Assembly (NCBI RefSeq): GCF_002217755.1
Contig: NZ_BCFL01000024.1
Coordinates: 365,752-429,751, forward strand
Source: Streptomyces hyaluromycini
Lineage (GTDB): Bacteria; Actinomycetota; Actinomycetes; Streptomycetales; Streptomycetaceae
Length of the DNA stretch: 64,000 nucleotides
Direction of reading: 5' to 3'
Shown here piece after piece: positions 16,384-24,406 of this stretch. Position numbers and translations under genes: made by a program. Below the pieces are notes generated by a model that saw only the letters and a program-made list of their open reading frames with translations, was not told where the DNA came from and ran no database searches. Numbering within the stretch: the stretch's first letter is position 1; each line of letters begins with the position of its first letter.

Positions 16384-16401
16384 GCGCCCCGTCAGGGGCG
16401 C
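16384..16401. terminator. Terminator-like hairpin, inverted copy of the element at 10525
   Basis: GCGCCCC-GTCA-GGGGCGC is the exact reverse complement of the hairpin at 10525-10542. It lies between the convergent TAXI and gluK genes, and the flank continues as the same dispersed intergenic element. It could terminate both directions. Confidence 0.7.
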
Positions 16402-16464
16402 GGGGAACTGCGCGACAAGCCCCCACCGGCCCGCACCCGACCCACAACCGCACCCACCCCTCCG

Positions 16465-17862
16465 TCACCCACTCCGCGGCACCGAAACCGTCACCCGCAA
16501 CCCCCGCGGCTCACTGTGCTCGTACGACAGCGACCCCCCGCCCGTCGCCAGCAACGCCCGGGTGATCGACAGCCCCAGCCCCGACCCCTTCACGTTCTGA
16601 TGCCGCCCGCTCCGCCAGAACCGGTCCCCCACCCGCGCGAGTTCCTCGTCGGTCAGTCCCGGCCCCGTGTCGGTCACCACGACCGTCGACACGTCACCGG
16701 CGGCCGTGACGGTCACGGTCACCGTGCCCCCCTCCGGTGAGAACTTCACCGCGTTGTCGATCACCGCGTCCAGCGCGCTGGACAGCGTGACCGGGTCGGC
16801 CCACCCGGTGGTCGGCGTGCAGTCCCCCGTCAGCCGGACCCCCTTCGCCGCGGCGGCCGGTGCCCACGCGGCGATCCGCTCCTCGGCCAGCCGCCCGATG
16901 TCGGTCAGCATCAGCTCCGCCTCGGCGTGCTCGGCCAGCGCCAGGTCGAGCAGGTCGTCCAGGACCTGCGCGAGCCGCTTGCCCTCGGTGCGGACCGAGG
17001 CGATCTCCTCGTTGTCCTCGGGGAGTTCGAGGGCGAGCAGTTCGATGCGCAGCAGCAGCGCGGAGAGGGGGTTGCGCAGCTGGTGGGAGGCGTCGGCGAC
17101 GAAGGCCCGCTGCTGCTCCAGCACGTCCTCGACGTTGTCCGCCATCTCGTTGAACGCCCGGGCGAGCCGCCTGAGTTCCGGCGGACCGCCGGCCGCCGCG
17201 ACCCGGGACTTGAGCCGGCCGCTGGCGATCGCGTGCGTGGTGGCGTCGAGGACCCGTACCGGCCGGAGCACCCACCCGGTCAGCCGGAGCGCCGCGCCGA
17301 CGGCGAGCAGCATCGCCGCGCTCTCGCCGGCGCCGATGAGCAGCCACTCGCGCAGGGTGCGGGAGCGCATCGGGCCGGTGGGCGAGTCGGTGACCACCAC
17401 GGCGACGACGTCTCCGTCCCTGATCACCGGCGAGGCCACGACCAGCCGGCTGCGCTGCCAGGGCCACACCTGCTCGGGGTCGTGGCTGCGGCGGCTGAGC
17501 AGGGCCTCGTCGAAGGCCTCCCGGACCTCGCCGGCCGTCGGGAGCACCCAGTCGTCGGGCGCGTTGGCCATGGAGGAGGCGTTGCGGTAGAAGACACCCG
17601 CGCGGATGCCGTAGACGCCGTAGTAGCTGGCCAGTTCGCGGCGGAGGGTCTCCAGGCGGTCGTCCGTGCGCGTGGGGCGCGCGGTGGTGGGCGTGTCGGT
17701 CACGAACTGGGCGAGGGCCGCGAACCGCGCGGTGTCGTCGATGCGGTCGACGACGACCTTCTGCTGCTGCGCGTAGGCCGTGCTGACGGCGAGTGGCACG
17801 CCGAGCGCGAGCAGCACGGCCGCCATCAGGACGATGAGCAGCGGAAGGAGACGTGTGCGCAC
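16465..17862 (-). CDS. gluK: Sensor histidine kinase GluK (glutamate-sensing two-component system)
   Basis: This is a membrane sensor kinase of 465 residues. There are two membrane segments (about 5-30 and 175-200) flanking an extracytoplasmic region. A HAMP domain (LRPVRVLDATTHAIASGRLKSRV) follows, then HisKA with the acceptor His in FVADASHQLRNPLSALLLRIELL, and HATPase_c with N-box DAVIDNAVKFSPEGG and G-boxes DTGPGLTDEEL / GSGLGLSITRALL. It lies 9 bp after gluR, and the pair is divergent from gluABCD. This matches the GluR-GluK arrangement I know from S. coelicolor, where it senses glutamate and controls its uptake. The start is GTG 17862. Confidence 0.87.
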   Translation of the reverse strand: MRTRLLPLLIVLMAAVLLALGVPLAVSTAYAQQQKVVVDRIDDTARFAALAQFVTDTPTTARPTRTDDRLETLRRELASYYGVYGIRAGVFYRNASSMANAPDDWVLPTAGEVREAFDEALLSRRSHDPEQVWPWQRSRLVVASPVIRDGDVVAVVVTDSPTGPMRSRTLREWLLIGAGESAAMLLAVGAALRLTGWVLRPVRVLDATTHAIASGRLKSRVAAAGGPPELRRLARAFNEMADNVEDVLEQQRAFVADASHQLRNPLSALLLRIELLALELPEDNEEIASVRTEGKRLAQVLDDLLDLALAEHAEAELMLTDIGRLAEERIAAWAPAAAAKGVRLTGDCTPTTGWADPVTLSSALDAVIDNAVKFSPEGGTVTVTVTAAGDVSTVVVTDTGPGLTDEELARVGDRFWRSGRHQNVKGSGLGLSITRALLATGGGSLSYEHSEPRGLRVTVSVPRSG

Positions 17863-17871
17863 CCGTCCCCG

Positions 17872-18555
17872 CTACGCGGCCGGGGCGACGAGCCGGTAGC
17901 CGACGCCGCGTACGGTCTCGATGAGCGCGGGCAGGCGCAGCTTGGCGCGCAGGGAGGCGACATGCACCTCAAGGGTGCGGCCGGTCCCCTCCCAGCTGGT
18001 GCGCCAGACCTCGCTGATGATCTGTTCCCGGCGGAAGACCACGCCGGGCCGCTGGGCGAGCAGCGCCAGCAGGTCGAACTCCTTGCGGGTGAGCTGGACG
18101 ACCTTGCCGTCCACGCTGACCTGACGGGTGGGCAGTTCGATGCGGACGGGGCCGAGCAGCAGCGCGCTGTCGCCGGCCGGGCCGTCCTCGTGGTGGGTGC
18201 GCCGGCTGACGGCGTGGATCCGGGCGAGCAGTTCCCCGGTGTCGTACGGCTTCACCACGTAGTCGTCGGCGCCGAGGTTGAGGCCGTGGATGCGGGAGCG
18301 GACGTCGGAGCGGGCCGTCACCATGATCACCGGGGTGCTGGTGCGCTTGCGGATCTTGCCGCAGACCTCGTAGCCGTCCTGGTCGGGCAGGCCGAGGTCG
18401 AGGAGGACGACGTCATAGCCGTCGCTGTCGGGGACGAGGGCCCGGAGGGCCTCCTCGCCGCTGCGGGCGTGGGTGACGGAGAACCCGTGCCGGGCCAGGA
18501 CCGCGGAGAGTGCGGCGGCGACGTGGTTGTCGTCCTCGACGAGCAGCAGTCTCAT
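17872..18555 (-). CDS. gluR: OmpR-family response regulator GluR
   Basis: The 227-residue protein has a receiver domain with acidic pocket VEDD, phospho-acceptor Asp53 in VVLLDLGLPDQDGY and the conserved Lys in VVKPYD. An OmpR/PhoB winged helix follows (QLTRKEFDLLALLAQRPGVVFRREQI, LEVHVASLRAKL, ETVRGVGYRL). It is first in the gluR-gluK operon and divergent from gluA. Direct repeats with an 11-bp period at 18787-18805 are its likely binding site. ATG 18555 follows GGAGGGGG. Confidence 0.9.
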   Translation of the reverse strand: MRLLLVEDDNHVAAALSAVLARHGFSVTHARSGEEALRALVPDSDGYDVVLLDLGLPDQDGYEVCGKIRKRTSTPVIMVTARSDVRSRIHGLNLGADDYVVKPYDTGELLARIHAVSRRTHHEDGPAGDSALLLGPVRIELPTRQVSVDGKVVQLTRKEFDLLALLAQRPGVVFRREQIISEVWRTSWEGTGRTLEVHVASLRAKLRLPALIETVRGVGYRLVAPAA

Positions 18556-18872
18556 TCCGGCCCCCTCCGGTTCAGCGGTCGTACGGTCGTGGTTCGTCGT
18601 CGGCTTGTCTGCGGAAAACCCGCGCATTGTAGAAAACGCGCGCACGCGCGTGTGCACAGGGCAGTCACGCTGATGGACGCGGACGGCGTCAAGTGGGTTC
18701 CGCCGACGCGCGGTTTCCGTTACCCGGCCGATACGCGGACAGCCGGCGGCGCTACGACATGTGTCCGGCTGCTATCGGATCGTGATGCTCAGATCTCGCT
18801 CAGATGTGATGACGCTGGTCATCTGCGAAAACTAAATTCCTCCGCAACCGAGGAGGACGGAGCCCGAAAGCG
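18556..18872. other. Divergent intergenic region between gluR and gluA (317 bp)
   Basis: No gene is visible. The half near gluR holds a Z-DNA-like alternating stretch with an inverted repeat (ACGCGCG-CA-CGCGCGT, 18636-18651). The half near gluA holds the direct repeats at 18787-18805, the inverted repeat GATGAC-GCTG-GTCATC (18808-18823) and a GAGGAGG ribosome site for gluA. Confidence 0.7.
18787..18805 (+). promoter_or_regulatory. Candidate GluR binding site (direct repeats)
   Basis: GCTCAGAT-CTC-GCTCAGAT is a pair of exact 8-bp direct repeats with an 11-bp period, the typical tandem geometry for OmpR-family regulators. It lies about 70 bp upstream of gluA and faces the divergent regulator gene. 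Confidence 0.6.
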
Positions 18873-19649
18873 ATGACCGAAGTATCGGTGGCCAAGGAGG
18901 ACTTGGCCGCGATCGACGAACTGGTCGCCCTGAAGAGCGTCAACAAGCACTTCGGCGCCCTGCACGTGCTCCAGGACATCGACCTGACGATCGCCCGCGG
19001 CGAGGTCGTCGTGGTGATCGGACCCTCCGGGTCCGGCAAGTCCACCCTGTGCCGCACCATCAACCGCCTGGAGACCATCGACTCCGGCACGATCACGATC
19101 GACGGCAGGGCGCTGCCCCAGGAGGGCAAGGAGCTGGCCCGGCTGCGCGCCGACGTCGGCATGGTCTTCCAGTCCTTCAACCTCTTCGCGCACAAGACGG
19201 TGCTCGAGAACGTGATGCTCGGGCAGGTCAAGGTCCGCAAGGCGGACAAGAAGCAGGCCGAGGAGAAGGCCCGTGCCCTGCTCGACCGGGTCGGCGTGGG
19301 CAGCCAGGCCGACAAGTACCCCGCACAGCTCTCCGGCGGCCAGCAGCAGCGTGTCGCCATCGCGCGGGCGCTGGCGATGGACCCGAAGGTGATGCTCTTC
19401 GACGAGCCGACCTCGGCCCTCGACCCCGAGATGATCAACGAGGTCCTGGAGGTCATGCAGCAGCTGGCCAGGGACGGCATGACGATGATCGTCGTCACCC
19501 ATGAGATGGGCTTCGCGCGCTCGGCCGCGAACCGGGTGGTCTTCATGGCCGACGGCCGGATCGTCGAACAGGCCACGCCGGACCAGTTCTTCAGCAACCC
19601 GAGCAGCGACCGGGCCAAGGACTTCCTGTCGAAGATCCTGCACCACTGA
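18873..19649 (+). CDS. gluA: Glutamate ABC transporter ATPase GluA
   Basis: This ATPase powers glutamate uptake with GluB, GluC and GluD. The 258-residue polar amino-acid ABC ATPase has Walker A VVIGPSGSGKSTLCRTINRLE, a Q-loop in MVFQSFNLFAHKTV, the signature LSGGQQQRVAIARALAM, Walker B VMLFDEPTSALDPE and the switch His in VVTHEMGF. It is first in gluABCD and divergent from gluR-gluK. The stop codon opens three tandem CTGATCCG units (19646-19669). Confidence 0.96.
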   Translation: MTEVSVAKEDLAAIDELVALKSVNKHFGALHVLQDIDLTIARGEVVVVIGPSGSGKSTLCRTINRLETIDSGTITIDGRALPQEGKELARLRADVGMVFQSFNLFAHKTVLENVMLGQVKVRKADKKQAEEKARALLDRVGVGSQADKYPAQLSGGQQQRVAIARALAMDPKVMLFDEPTSALDPEMINEVLEVMQQLARDGMTMIVVTHEMGFARSAANRVVFMADGRIVEQATPDQFFSNPSSDRAKDFLSKILHH

Positions 19650-19738
19650 TCCGCTGATCCGCTGATCCGCACGGCGATCCGCGTCACGTCACCCGTCCCG
19701 CACGGACCTCGTCTTTCCCCACGCAAAGGATGTTCATC

Positions 19739-20575
19739 ATGCAGCTCCGCAAGGTCACCGCCGCCTCTGCCGCCGTGCTCGCGCTCGCCCTGTCCGCCAC
19801 GGCGTGCGGCAGCGGCGACAAGGACGACAGCGGTTCCTCGGGCGGCGGCAAGATCAAGGTCGGCATCAAGTTCGACCAGCCCGGCCTCGGCCTCCAGGAG
19901 CCCGACGGTTCCTTCTCGGGCTTCGACGTGGACGTGGCCACCTATGTCGCGGGACAGCTCGGTTACAAGCCGAACCAGATCGAGTTCGTGCAGACCAAGA
20001 GCGCCGACCGGGAGAACGCCCTCGCGCGCGGTGACGTGAAGTTCATCGCGGCCACCTACTCGATCACCGACGAGCGCAAGGCGAAGGTCGACTTCGCCGG
20101 CCCGTATCTGCTGGCCCACCAGGACCTGCTGGTCAAGAAGGACTCGACCATCGCCAAGGGCGCGGACCTCAACGGCAAGAAGCTGTGTTCCGTGACGGGT
20201 TCGACCTCGGCGCAGAACATCCAGCAGACGATCGCCCCGAAGGCCAACCTCAAGGAGGTCAGCACCTATTCGGAGTGCATCGCCGGCCTCCAGAGCGGCT
20301 CCGTCGACGCGGTGACCACGGACGACTCGATCCTCGCGGGCTTCGCCGCACAGGACAAGTACAAGGGCCAGTTCAAGCTCGCCGGCCTGAAGCTGAGCAA
20401 CGAGAACTACGGCATCGGCGTCAAGAAGGGCGACACCGCGACCGCCGACAAGATCAACACGGCGCTGGAGAAGATGGTCAGCGACGGATCCTGGCAGAAG
20501 GCCGTCGACAAGAACTTCGGCCCGGCGAACTACAAGAACGAGCCGGCCCCGAAGATCGGCGTGATCGTCAAGTAA
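19739..20575 (+). CDS. gluB: Glutamate-binding lipoprotein GluB
   Basis: This is the extracytoplasmic glutamate-binding subunit. It has 278 residues with a lipoprotein signal ending LALSATAC-GSG. The type 3 solute-binding fold is clear: KIKVGIKFDQPGLGLQEPDGSFSGFDVDVATYVAGQLGY, FIAATYSITDERKAKVDFAGPY and LCSVTGSTSAQNIQ. ATG 19739 is chosen over ATG 19730 because AAGGA sits 10 bases before it and only one base before the earlier codon. Confidence 0.95.
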   Translation: MQLRKVTAASAAVLALALSATACGSGDKDDSGSSGGGKIKVGIKFDQPGLGLQEPDGSFSGFDVDVATYVAGQLGYKPNQIEFVQTKSADRENALARGDVKFIAATYSITDERKAKVDFAGPYLLAHQDLLVKKDSTIAKGADLNGKKLCSVTGSTSAQNIQQTIAPKANLKEVSTYSECIAGLQSGSVDAVTTDDSILAGFAAQDKYKGQFKLAGLKLSNENYGIGVKKGDTATADKINTALEKMVSDGSWQKAVDKNFGPANYKNEPAPKIGVIVK

Positions 20576-20665
20576 GGCATCAGGTAAGGCGGAACCCGCG
20601 CGTATCGCACGCAGCGGGGAATCCCGCCGACGCAGGAATCCGGCAGGTTCACCCACGGTTCCTCG

Positions 20666-20705
20666 GGCGCGCCGCCCGTCACCGCTTCCCCGGCGGCGGC
20701 GCGCC
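20666..20705 (+). promoter_or_regulatory. Stable hairpin between gluB and gluC
   Basis: GGCGCGCCGCC and GGCGGCGCGCC form an 11-bp stem around an 18-nt loop in the 172-bp gap after gluB. A partial terminator or RNA-stability element here would raise the ratio of binding protein to permease, as in many ABC operons. Confidence 0.6.
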
Positions 20706-20747
20706 ATGCCCTTCACGTACGCCACACACCCGGAAGCGCGGGAAATC

Positions 20748-21413
20748 GTGTTCGACTTTCTTCAAGGCTACGACGTCCTAGGGGCGTTCTGGACGACGGT
20801 GAAACTGGCCGTCTTCTCCGCCGTCGGCTCCCTGGTCTGGGGCACCCTGCTGGCCGCGATGCGGGTCAGCCCGGTCCCGCTGATGCGCGGATTCGGCACC
20901 GCCTACGTCAACATCGTCCGGAACATCCCCCTGACGGTCATCATCATCTTCACCTCGCTCGGTCTCGCCGACATCTTCGGCGTGACGCTCGGTGCCTCCG
21001 ACTTCAAGGTGCAGGGCTTCCGCCTCGCGATACTCGGCCTGACCGCCTACACCGCGGCCTTCATCTGCGAGGCGATCCGCTCTGGCATCAACACCGTGCC
21101 CGTCGGACAGGCCGAGGCGGCCCGCGCGATCGGGCTGAACTTCTCGCAGACCCTCCGGCTGATCGTGCTGCCGCAGGCCTTCCGCGCGGTGATCGGCCCG
21201 CTGGCCAACGTCCTGATCGCGCTGACCAAGAACACCACGGTGGCGGCCGCGATCAGCGTCGCCGAGGCCGCCGCCCTGATGAAGACGATGATCGAGAACG
21301 AGGCCCAGACGCTGGCCATCGGCGCGGTCTTCGCCTTCGGCTTCGTGGTCCTGACCCTCCCGACCGGCCTGTTCCTGGGCTGGCTCGCCAAGCGCCTGGC
21401 GGTGAAGCGATGA
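20748..21413 (+). CDS. gluC: Glutamate ABC transporter permease GluC
   Basis: This is an inner-membrane permease of about 221 residues with multiple membrane segments. It has the HisM-type ABC coupling block with AARAIGLNFSQTLRLIVLPQAFRAVIGPLANV. GTG 20748 (MFDFLQGYDVLGAFWTTVKL) is preferred because it matches the normal family N-terminus; ATG 20706 would add 14 unusual residues and starts at the edge of the hairpin. Its stop overlaps gluD (ATGA), so the two permeases are coupled. Confidence 0.92.
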   Translation: MFDFLQGYDVLGAFWTTVKLAVFSAVGSLVWGTLLAAMRVSPVPLMRGFGTAYVNIVRNIPLTVIIIFTSLGLADIFGVTLGASDFKVQGFRLAILGLTAYTAAFICEAIRSGINTVPVGQAEAARAIGLNFSQTLRLIVLPQAFRAVIGPLANVLIALTKNTTVAAAISVAEAAALMKTMIENEAQTLAIGAVFAFGFVVLTLPTGLFLGWLAKRLAVKR

Positions 21414-22312
21414 GCTCCGTCCTGTACGACACCCCAGGGCCCCGCGCCAAGCGGCGCAACCTGCTGCTCTCCGTCGTCTTCTTCCTGCTCCTCGCCCTGC
21501 TGGCCTGGTGGGTCTGGCAGAAGCTGGACGACAAGGGCCAGCTGAAGTGGGACCTGTGGCAGCCGTTCACCACCTCGGAGGCGTGGACCACGTATCTGCT
21601 GCCGGGCCTCGGCAACACCCTCAAGGCCGCGGCCCTCGCCATGGTGATCGCCCTTCCGCTGGGCGCGGTCTTCGGCATAGCCCGGATGTCCGACCACGCC
21701 TGGGTGCGGATCTCGGCGGGCTGGGTCGTGGAGTTCTTCCGCTCGATCCCGGTCCTGCTGCTGATGCTGTTCGCCCAGGAGTTCTACGTCCGTTCCACCG
21801 ACGTCGGCAGCGACGAACGGCCGCTGTACGCGGTCGTCACCGGCCTGGTGCTCTACAACGCCTCGGTGCTCGCCGAGGTGGTACGGGCCGGCGTCCTCGC
21901 GCTTCCCAAGGGGCAGACGGAGGCGGCGTACGCCATCGGGCTGCGCAAGGGGCAGACGATGACCGGCATCCTGCTGCCGCAGGCGGTCACCGTGATGCTG
22001 CCGGCCATCGTCAGCCAGCTCGTGGTGGTCGTGAAGGACACCGCGCTGGGCGGTGTGATGCTGCAGTTCACGGAGCTGCTCACGGCACGCGGCACGCTGG
22101 CCGCCAACTACGCCAACGTCATCCCCAGCTTCGTCGTCGTCGCGGTCGTCTTCATCCTGCTGAACCTCGCGCTCACCACGTTCGCGTCCTGGCTGGAGCG
22201 CCGGCTGCGGCGCAGCAAGCGGGGCACGGGCGCGGTCCTCGGCGCCGAGGACGTCCAGGACCTGAACGCGGCCGAGGTGGCCGGTGCCTTCGGCTCGGGA
22301 GCGTCCGCCTGA
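21410..22312 (+). CDS. gluD: Glutamate ABC transporter permease GluD
   Basis: This is the second permease subunit, 300 residues. It has a cytoplasmic N-terminus, a first membrane segment (LLLSVVFFLLLALLAWWVW) and the inner-membrane domain with AYAIGLRKGQTMTGILLPQAVTVMLPAIVSQLVVVVKDTALG. The C-terminal ~35 residues are a charged tail. It is last in gluABCD and followed by a terminator hairpin. Confidence 0.95.
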   Translation: MSSVLYDTPGPRAKRRNLLLSVVFFLLLALLAWWVWQKLDDKGQLKWDLWQPFTTSEAWTTYLLPGLGNTLKAAALAMVIALPLGAVFGIARMSDHAWVRISAGWVVEFFRSIPVLLLMLFAQEFYVRSTDVGSDERPLYAVVTGLVLYNASVLAEVVRAGVLALPKGQTEAAYAIGLRKGQTMTGILLPQAVTVMLPAIVSQLVVVVKDTALGGVMLQFTELLTARGTLAANYANVIPSFVVVAVVFILLNLALTTFASWLERRLRRSKRGTGAVLGAEDVQDLNAAEVAGAFGSGASA

Positions 22313-22339
22313 CCCGGAGTCAACCCTCGCACCAGGTAG

Positions 22340-22369
22340 GGAGGCGGCGGCCGCACGGTCGCCGCCTCC
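22340..22369 (+). terminator. Terminator of gluABCD
   Basis: GGAGGCGGCG and CGCCGCCTCC form a perfect 10-bp stem with a 10-nt loop, 27 bp after the gluD stop. Confidence 0.75.
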
Positions 22370-22548
22370 GCCGCGTTCCGGCGGCCTGACGGACTCCGCG
22401 CGCCCGCCATGCTGACGTGTCCCCGGGTGCGCCGCTTGACCGGGTGGCGCCCAGTCTGTTGCATACGTTCTGTGATCGTGCACCCTGCTCCACCCACCTG
22501 TTCACCCATCTCCGCCGGGACTTGCGTACGGGCAGGGGGCGCCGCGCC

Positions 22549-24186
22549 GTGGACCCGGTGATCATCGTCGGAGCGGGGCCCGTCGGGCTCACGCTCGCCC
22601 TGGCACTGGCCCGCCAGGAGGTGCCGTCCGTCGTCCTGGACGAGGGCCCGGGCAAGGACGAGCCGCGCCCCGCGCGCACGGTGGTGCTCCGCGAGGACAC
22701 CGCCGCCCTGGTGACGCGCCTGTCCGGCGCCCCGCTGGACGACCTGGGCGCCCGCTGGACCGGCTGGCGGTCGATGCGGCGCCGGCAGGTGATGCGCGAG
22801 GTCGTCTTCGACGACGCCGGCGAGCCGCCCCCGCTGCACATCGCACAGCACGTGCTGACCAACGCCCTGCGCGCCGCGATCGCCGACGAACCGCTGGTCA
22901 GGCTCGTCAGCGACAGCCGCCTTGACACCGTCGAACAGGAGCGCTCCGGAGTCACCGCGCACACCCGGGGCCCCAAGGCCACCTGGTGGCGCGGCAGCTA
23001 CCTGGTGGGCTGCGACGGCCCCCGCTCGACCGTGCGCAAGCTCCTGGACATCCGCTTCCCGGGCCGTACGGCGGTGGAACGGCACGCGGTCGCCGCACTG
23101 CGCACGGAACTTCCGTGGCCGGGTCGGGCGTTGCTCCATCGGACACCGCCGTGGCGGATGTCCGGGCCCTCGGCCGGGGAGGTGACCGCCCGCCCCCTCC
23201 CGGACGGCGTGTGGCGCCTGGACTGGCTGCTGCCGCCCGGCAAGGACCTGGTCACGCCCGAGCTGCTCGTGACCCGGATCCGCGAGACCCTGGCGGGCTG
23301 GACGGACGGCACCACCCCGCCGTACGAGCTGCTCGACACCGGAGTCCACACCGTGCACCACCGCCTCGCCCGCCGGTGGCGGGTGGGCCGGGTGTTCGTC
23401 GCCGGGGACGCGGCGCACCTGCTCGGCGCGCTCGGGACGCACGGCCTCGACGAGGGGCTGCGGGACGTCGACAACCTCGCCTGGAAGCTGGCACCGGCCT
23501 GGCACCACGGCCCGCACGAGGCGCTCCTTGACAGCTACCAGACCGAGCGGCGCGCGGTGGTCGCCGGCCGGCTGCGCGCCGCCGACCAGGTGCTGCCGGT
23601 GCTGCGCGGCGGTGGCGGGCTGCGCGGGTTCGTGCCCGGCGCGTCCCGGGGGCACGACACGCTCCTCACGGACGGTCACCTGGGGCACGGCTCGCTCGGT
23701 GCGCCGGGGGCGTACGCCGACTCGCCCCTCGCACCCCGGCACCTGGAGCACGAGATCCCGGTCGACACCCCGCCGGGGGCACCGGTCACCGATGTCCGGG
23801 TCACCGCGGAGGACGGCACCTTCGTACAGCTCCGCTCACGGCTCGGCCGCTGCGCGCTGCTCGTCGTCCTCATCGCGCCCGGTACGGGCGTATGGGACCG
23901 CAAGCACTGGGTCTCCGCCGGGATCATGCCCCGGCTCGCGGCGGCCGTGACCGCGCTGCCGCACCCCGCCGAACTGCTGGTCGCCGAGGCCTACCCCGGC
24001 GCACCGGCGCACACCGTGCTGCTCGTGCGCCCCGACGGCCATCTGGTCACCGCTCTCAACGGGGTCCGCCCGGCCGACCTGTACGCGGCGGCCGAGGCGA
24101 CGCTGGGCGGCAAGGACCAGGAGACGACCGAGCAGACGGAGCAGAGGGCGGAGGCGGAGGCGGAGGCCGGTTCCCCCGCACGGTGA
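22549..24186 (+). CDS. FAD-dependent aromatic monooxygenase, substrate unknown
   Basis: This is a group A flavin monooxygenase of 545 residues. The dinucleotide motif is VIIVGAGPVGLTLALALAR at the N-terminus, the DG motif is LVGCDGPRSTVRKLL, and the FAD motif is RVFVAGDAAHLLGALGTHGLDEGLRDVDNLAWKL. The last ~110 residues form a thioredoxin-like tail typical of phenol hydroxylase/MhpA-type and polyketide hydroxylases. In the FAD motif the usual 'P' of AHxxPP is missing (AHLLGA), so flavin or substrate handling may differ. GTG 22549 follows AGGGGG and starts right before the Rossmann strand. The C-terminus is Glu/Gln-rich. It stands alone; the substrate is not deducible. Confidence 0.87.
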   Translation: MDPVIIVGAGPVGLTLALALARQEVPSVVLDEGPGKDEPRPARTVVLREDTAALVTRLSGAPLDDLGARWTGWRSMRRRQVMREVVFDDAGEPPPLHIAQHVLTNALRAAIADEPLVRLVSDSRLDTVEQERSGVTAHTRGPKATWWRGSYLVGCDGPRSTVRKLLDIRFPGRTAVERHAVAALRTELPWPGRALLHRTPPWRMSGPSAGEVTARPLPDGVWRLDWLLPPGKDLVTPELLVTRIRETLAGWTDGTTPPYELLDTGVHTVHHRLARRWRVGRVFVAGDAAHLLGALGTHGLDEGLRDVDNLAWKLAPAWHHGPHEALLDSYQTERRAVVAGRLRAADQVLPVLRGGGGLRGFVPGASRGHDTLLTDGHLGHGSLGAPGAYADSPLAPRHLEHEIPVDTPPGAPVTDVRVTAEDGTFVQLRSRLGRCALLVVLIAPGTGVWDRKHWVSAGIMPRLAAAVTALPHPAELLVAEAYPGAPAHTVLLVRPDGHLVTALNGVRPADLYAAAEATLGGKDQETTEQTEQRAEAEAEAGSPAR

Positions 24187-24213
24187 CCGAGCTGTCCACA
24201 TTCTGACGGTGAG

Positions 24214-24242
24214 TTGACCGGCCCGCACCGGCGTGGTGTACT
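24214..24242 (+). promoter_or_regulatory. Vegetative-type promoter of the cysteine leader peptide
   Basis: TTGACC (24214-24219), 17 bp, then TGTACT (24237-24242). Transcription would begin near 24249-24250, at the GTG of the leader peptide, so the message is predicted to be leaderless. Confidence 0.6.
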
Positions 24243-24249
24243 CCGCATC

Positions 24250-24336
24250 GTGAACGACACCACTGTGCGCCTGTGGCGGAAGGTCCATGTGGACCTGGTC
24301 CGCTATGCGGGCTGCGTGTGTCTTCCGTCCTGCTGA
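24250..24336 (+). CDS. Cys-rich leader peptide upstream of cysteine dioxygenase
   Basis: This is a 28-codon reading frame, GTG to TGA. The peptide contains WRKVHVDLVRYAG followed by CVC and ends in Cys as its last residue; Cys codons are at 22, 24 and 28. The HVDLVR core followed by cysteines is the pattern of actinobacterial 'putative leader peptides' found before sulfur and cysteine genes. Ribosome progress through such Cys codons is thought to report cysteinyl-tRNA supply to the downstream gene. It lies 70 nt before cdo, with a hairpin between (24357-24375). Confidence 0.8.
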   Translation: MNDTTVRLWRKVHVDLVRYAGCVCLPSC

Positions 24337-24356
24337 TTTCGCATTCCTCTTCTCTC

Positions 24357-24375
24357 CGGGCGCCGTCTGCGCCCG
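24357..24375 (+). promoter_or_regulatory. Hairpin between the leader peptide and cysteine dioxygenase
   Basis: CGGGCGC-CGTCT-GCGCCCG is a perfect 7-bp stem with a 5-nt loop, 20 nt after the leader stop and about 30 nt before the cdo start. It is a candidate attenuator or translation-masking structure. Confidence 0.5.
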
Positions 24376-24406
24376 CTTCTGCGAACCCTCATCAGGATCG
24401 GTGCAC

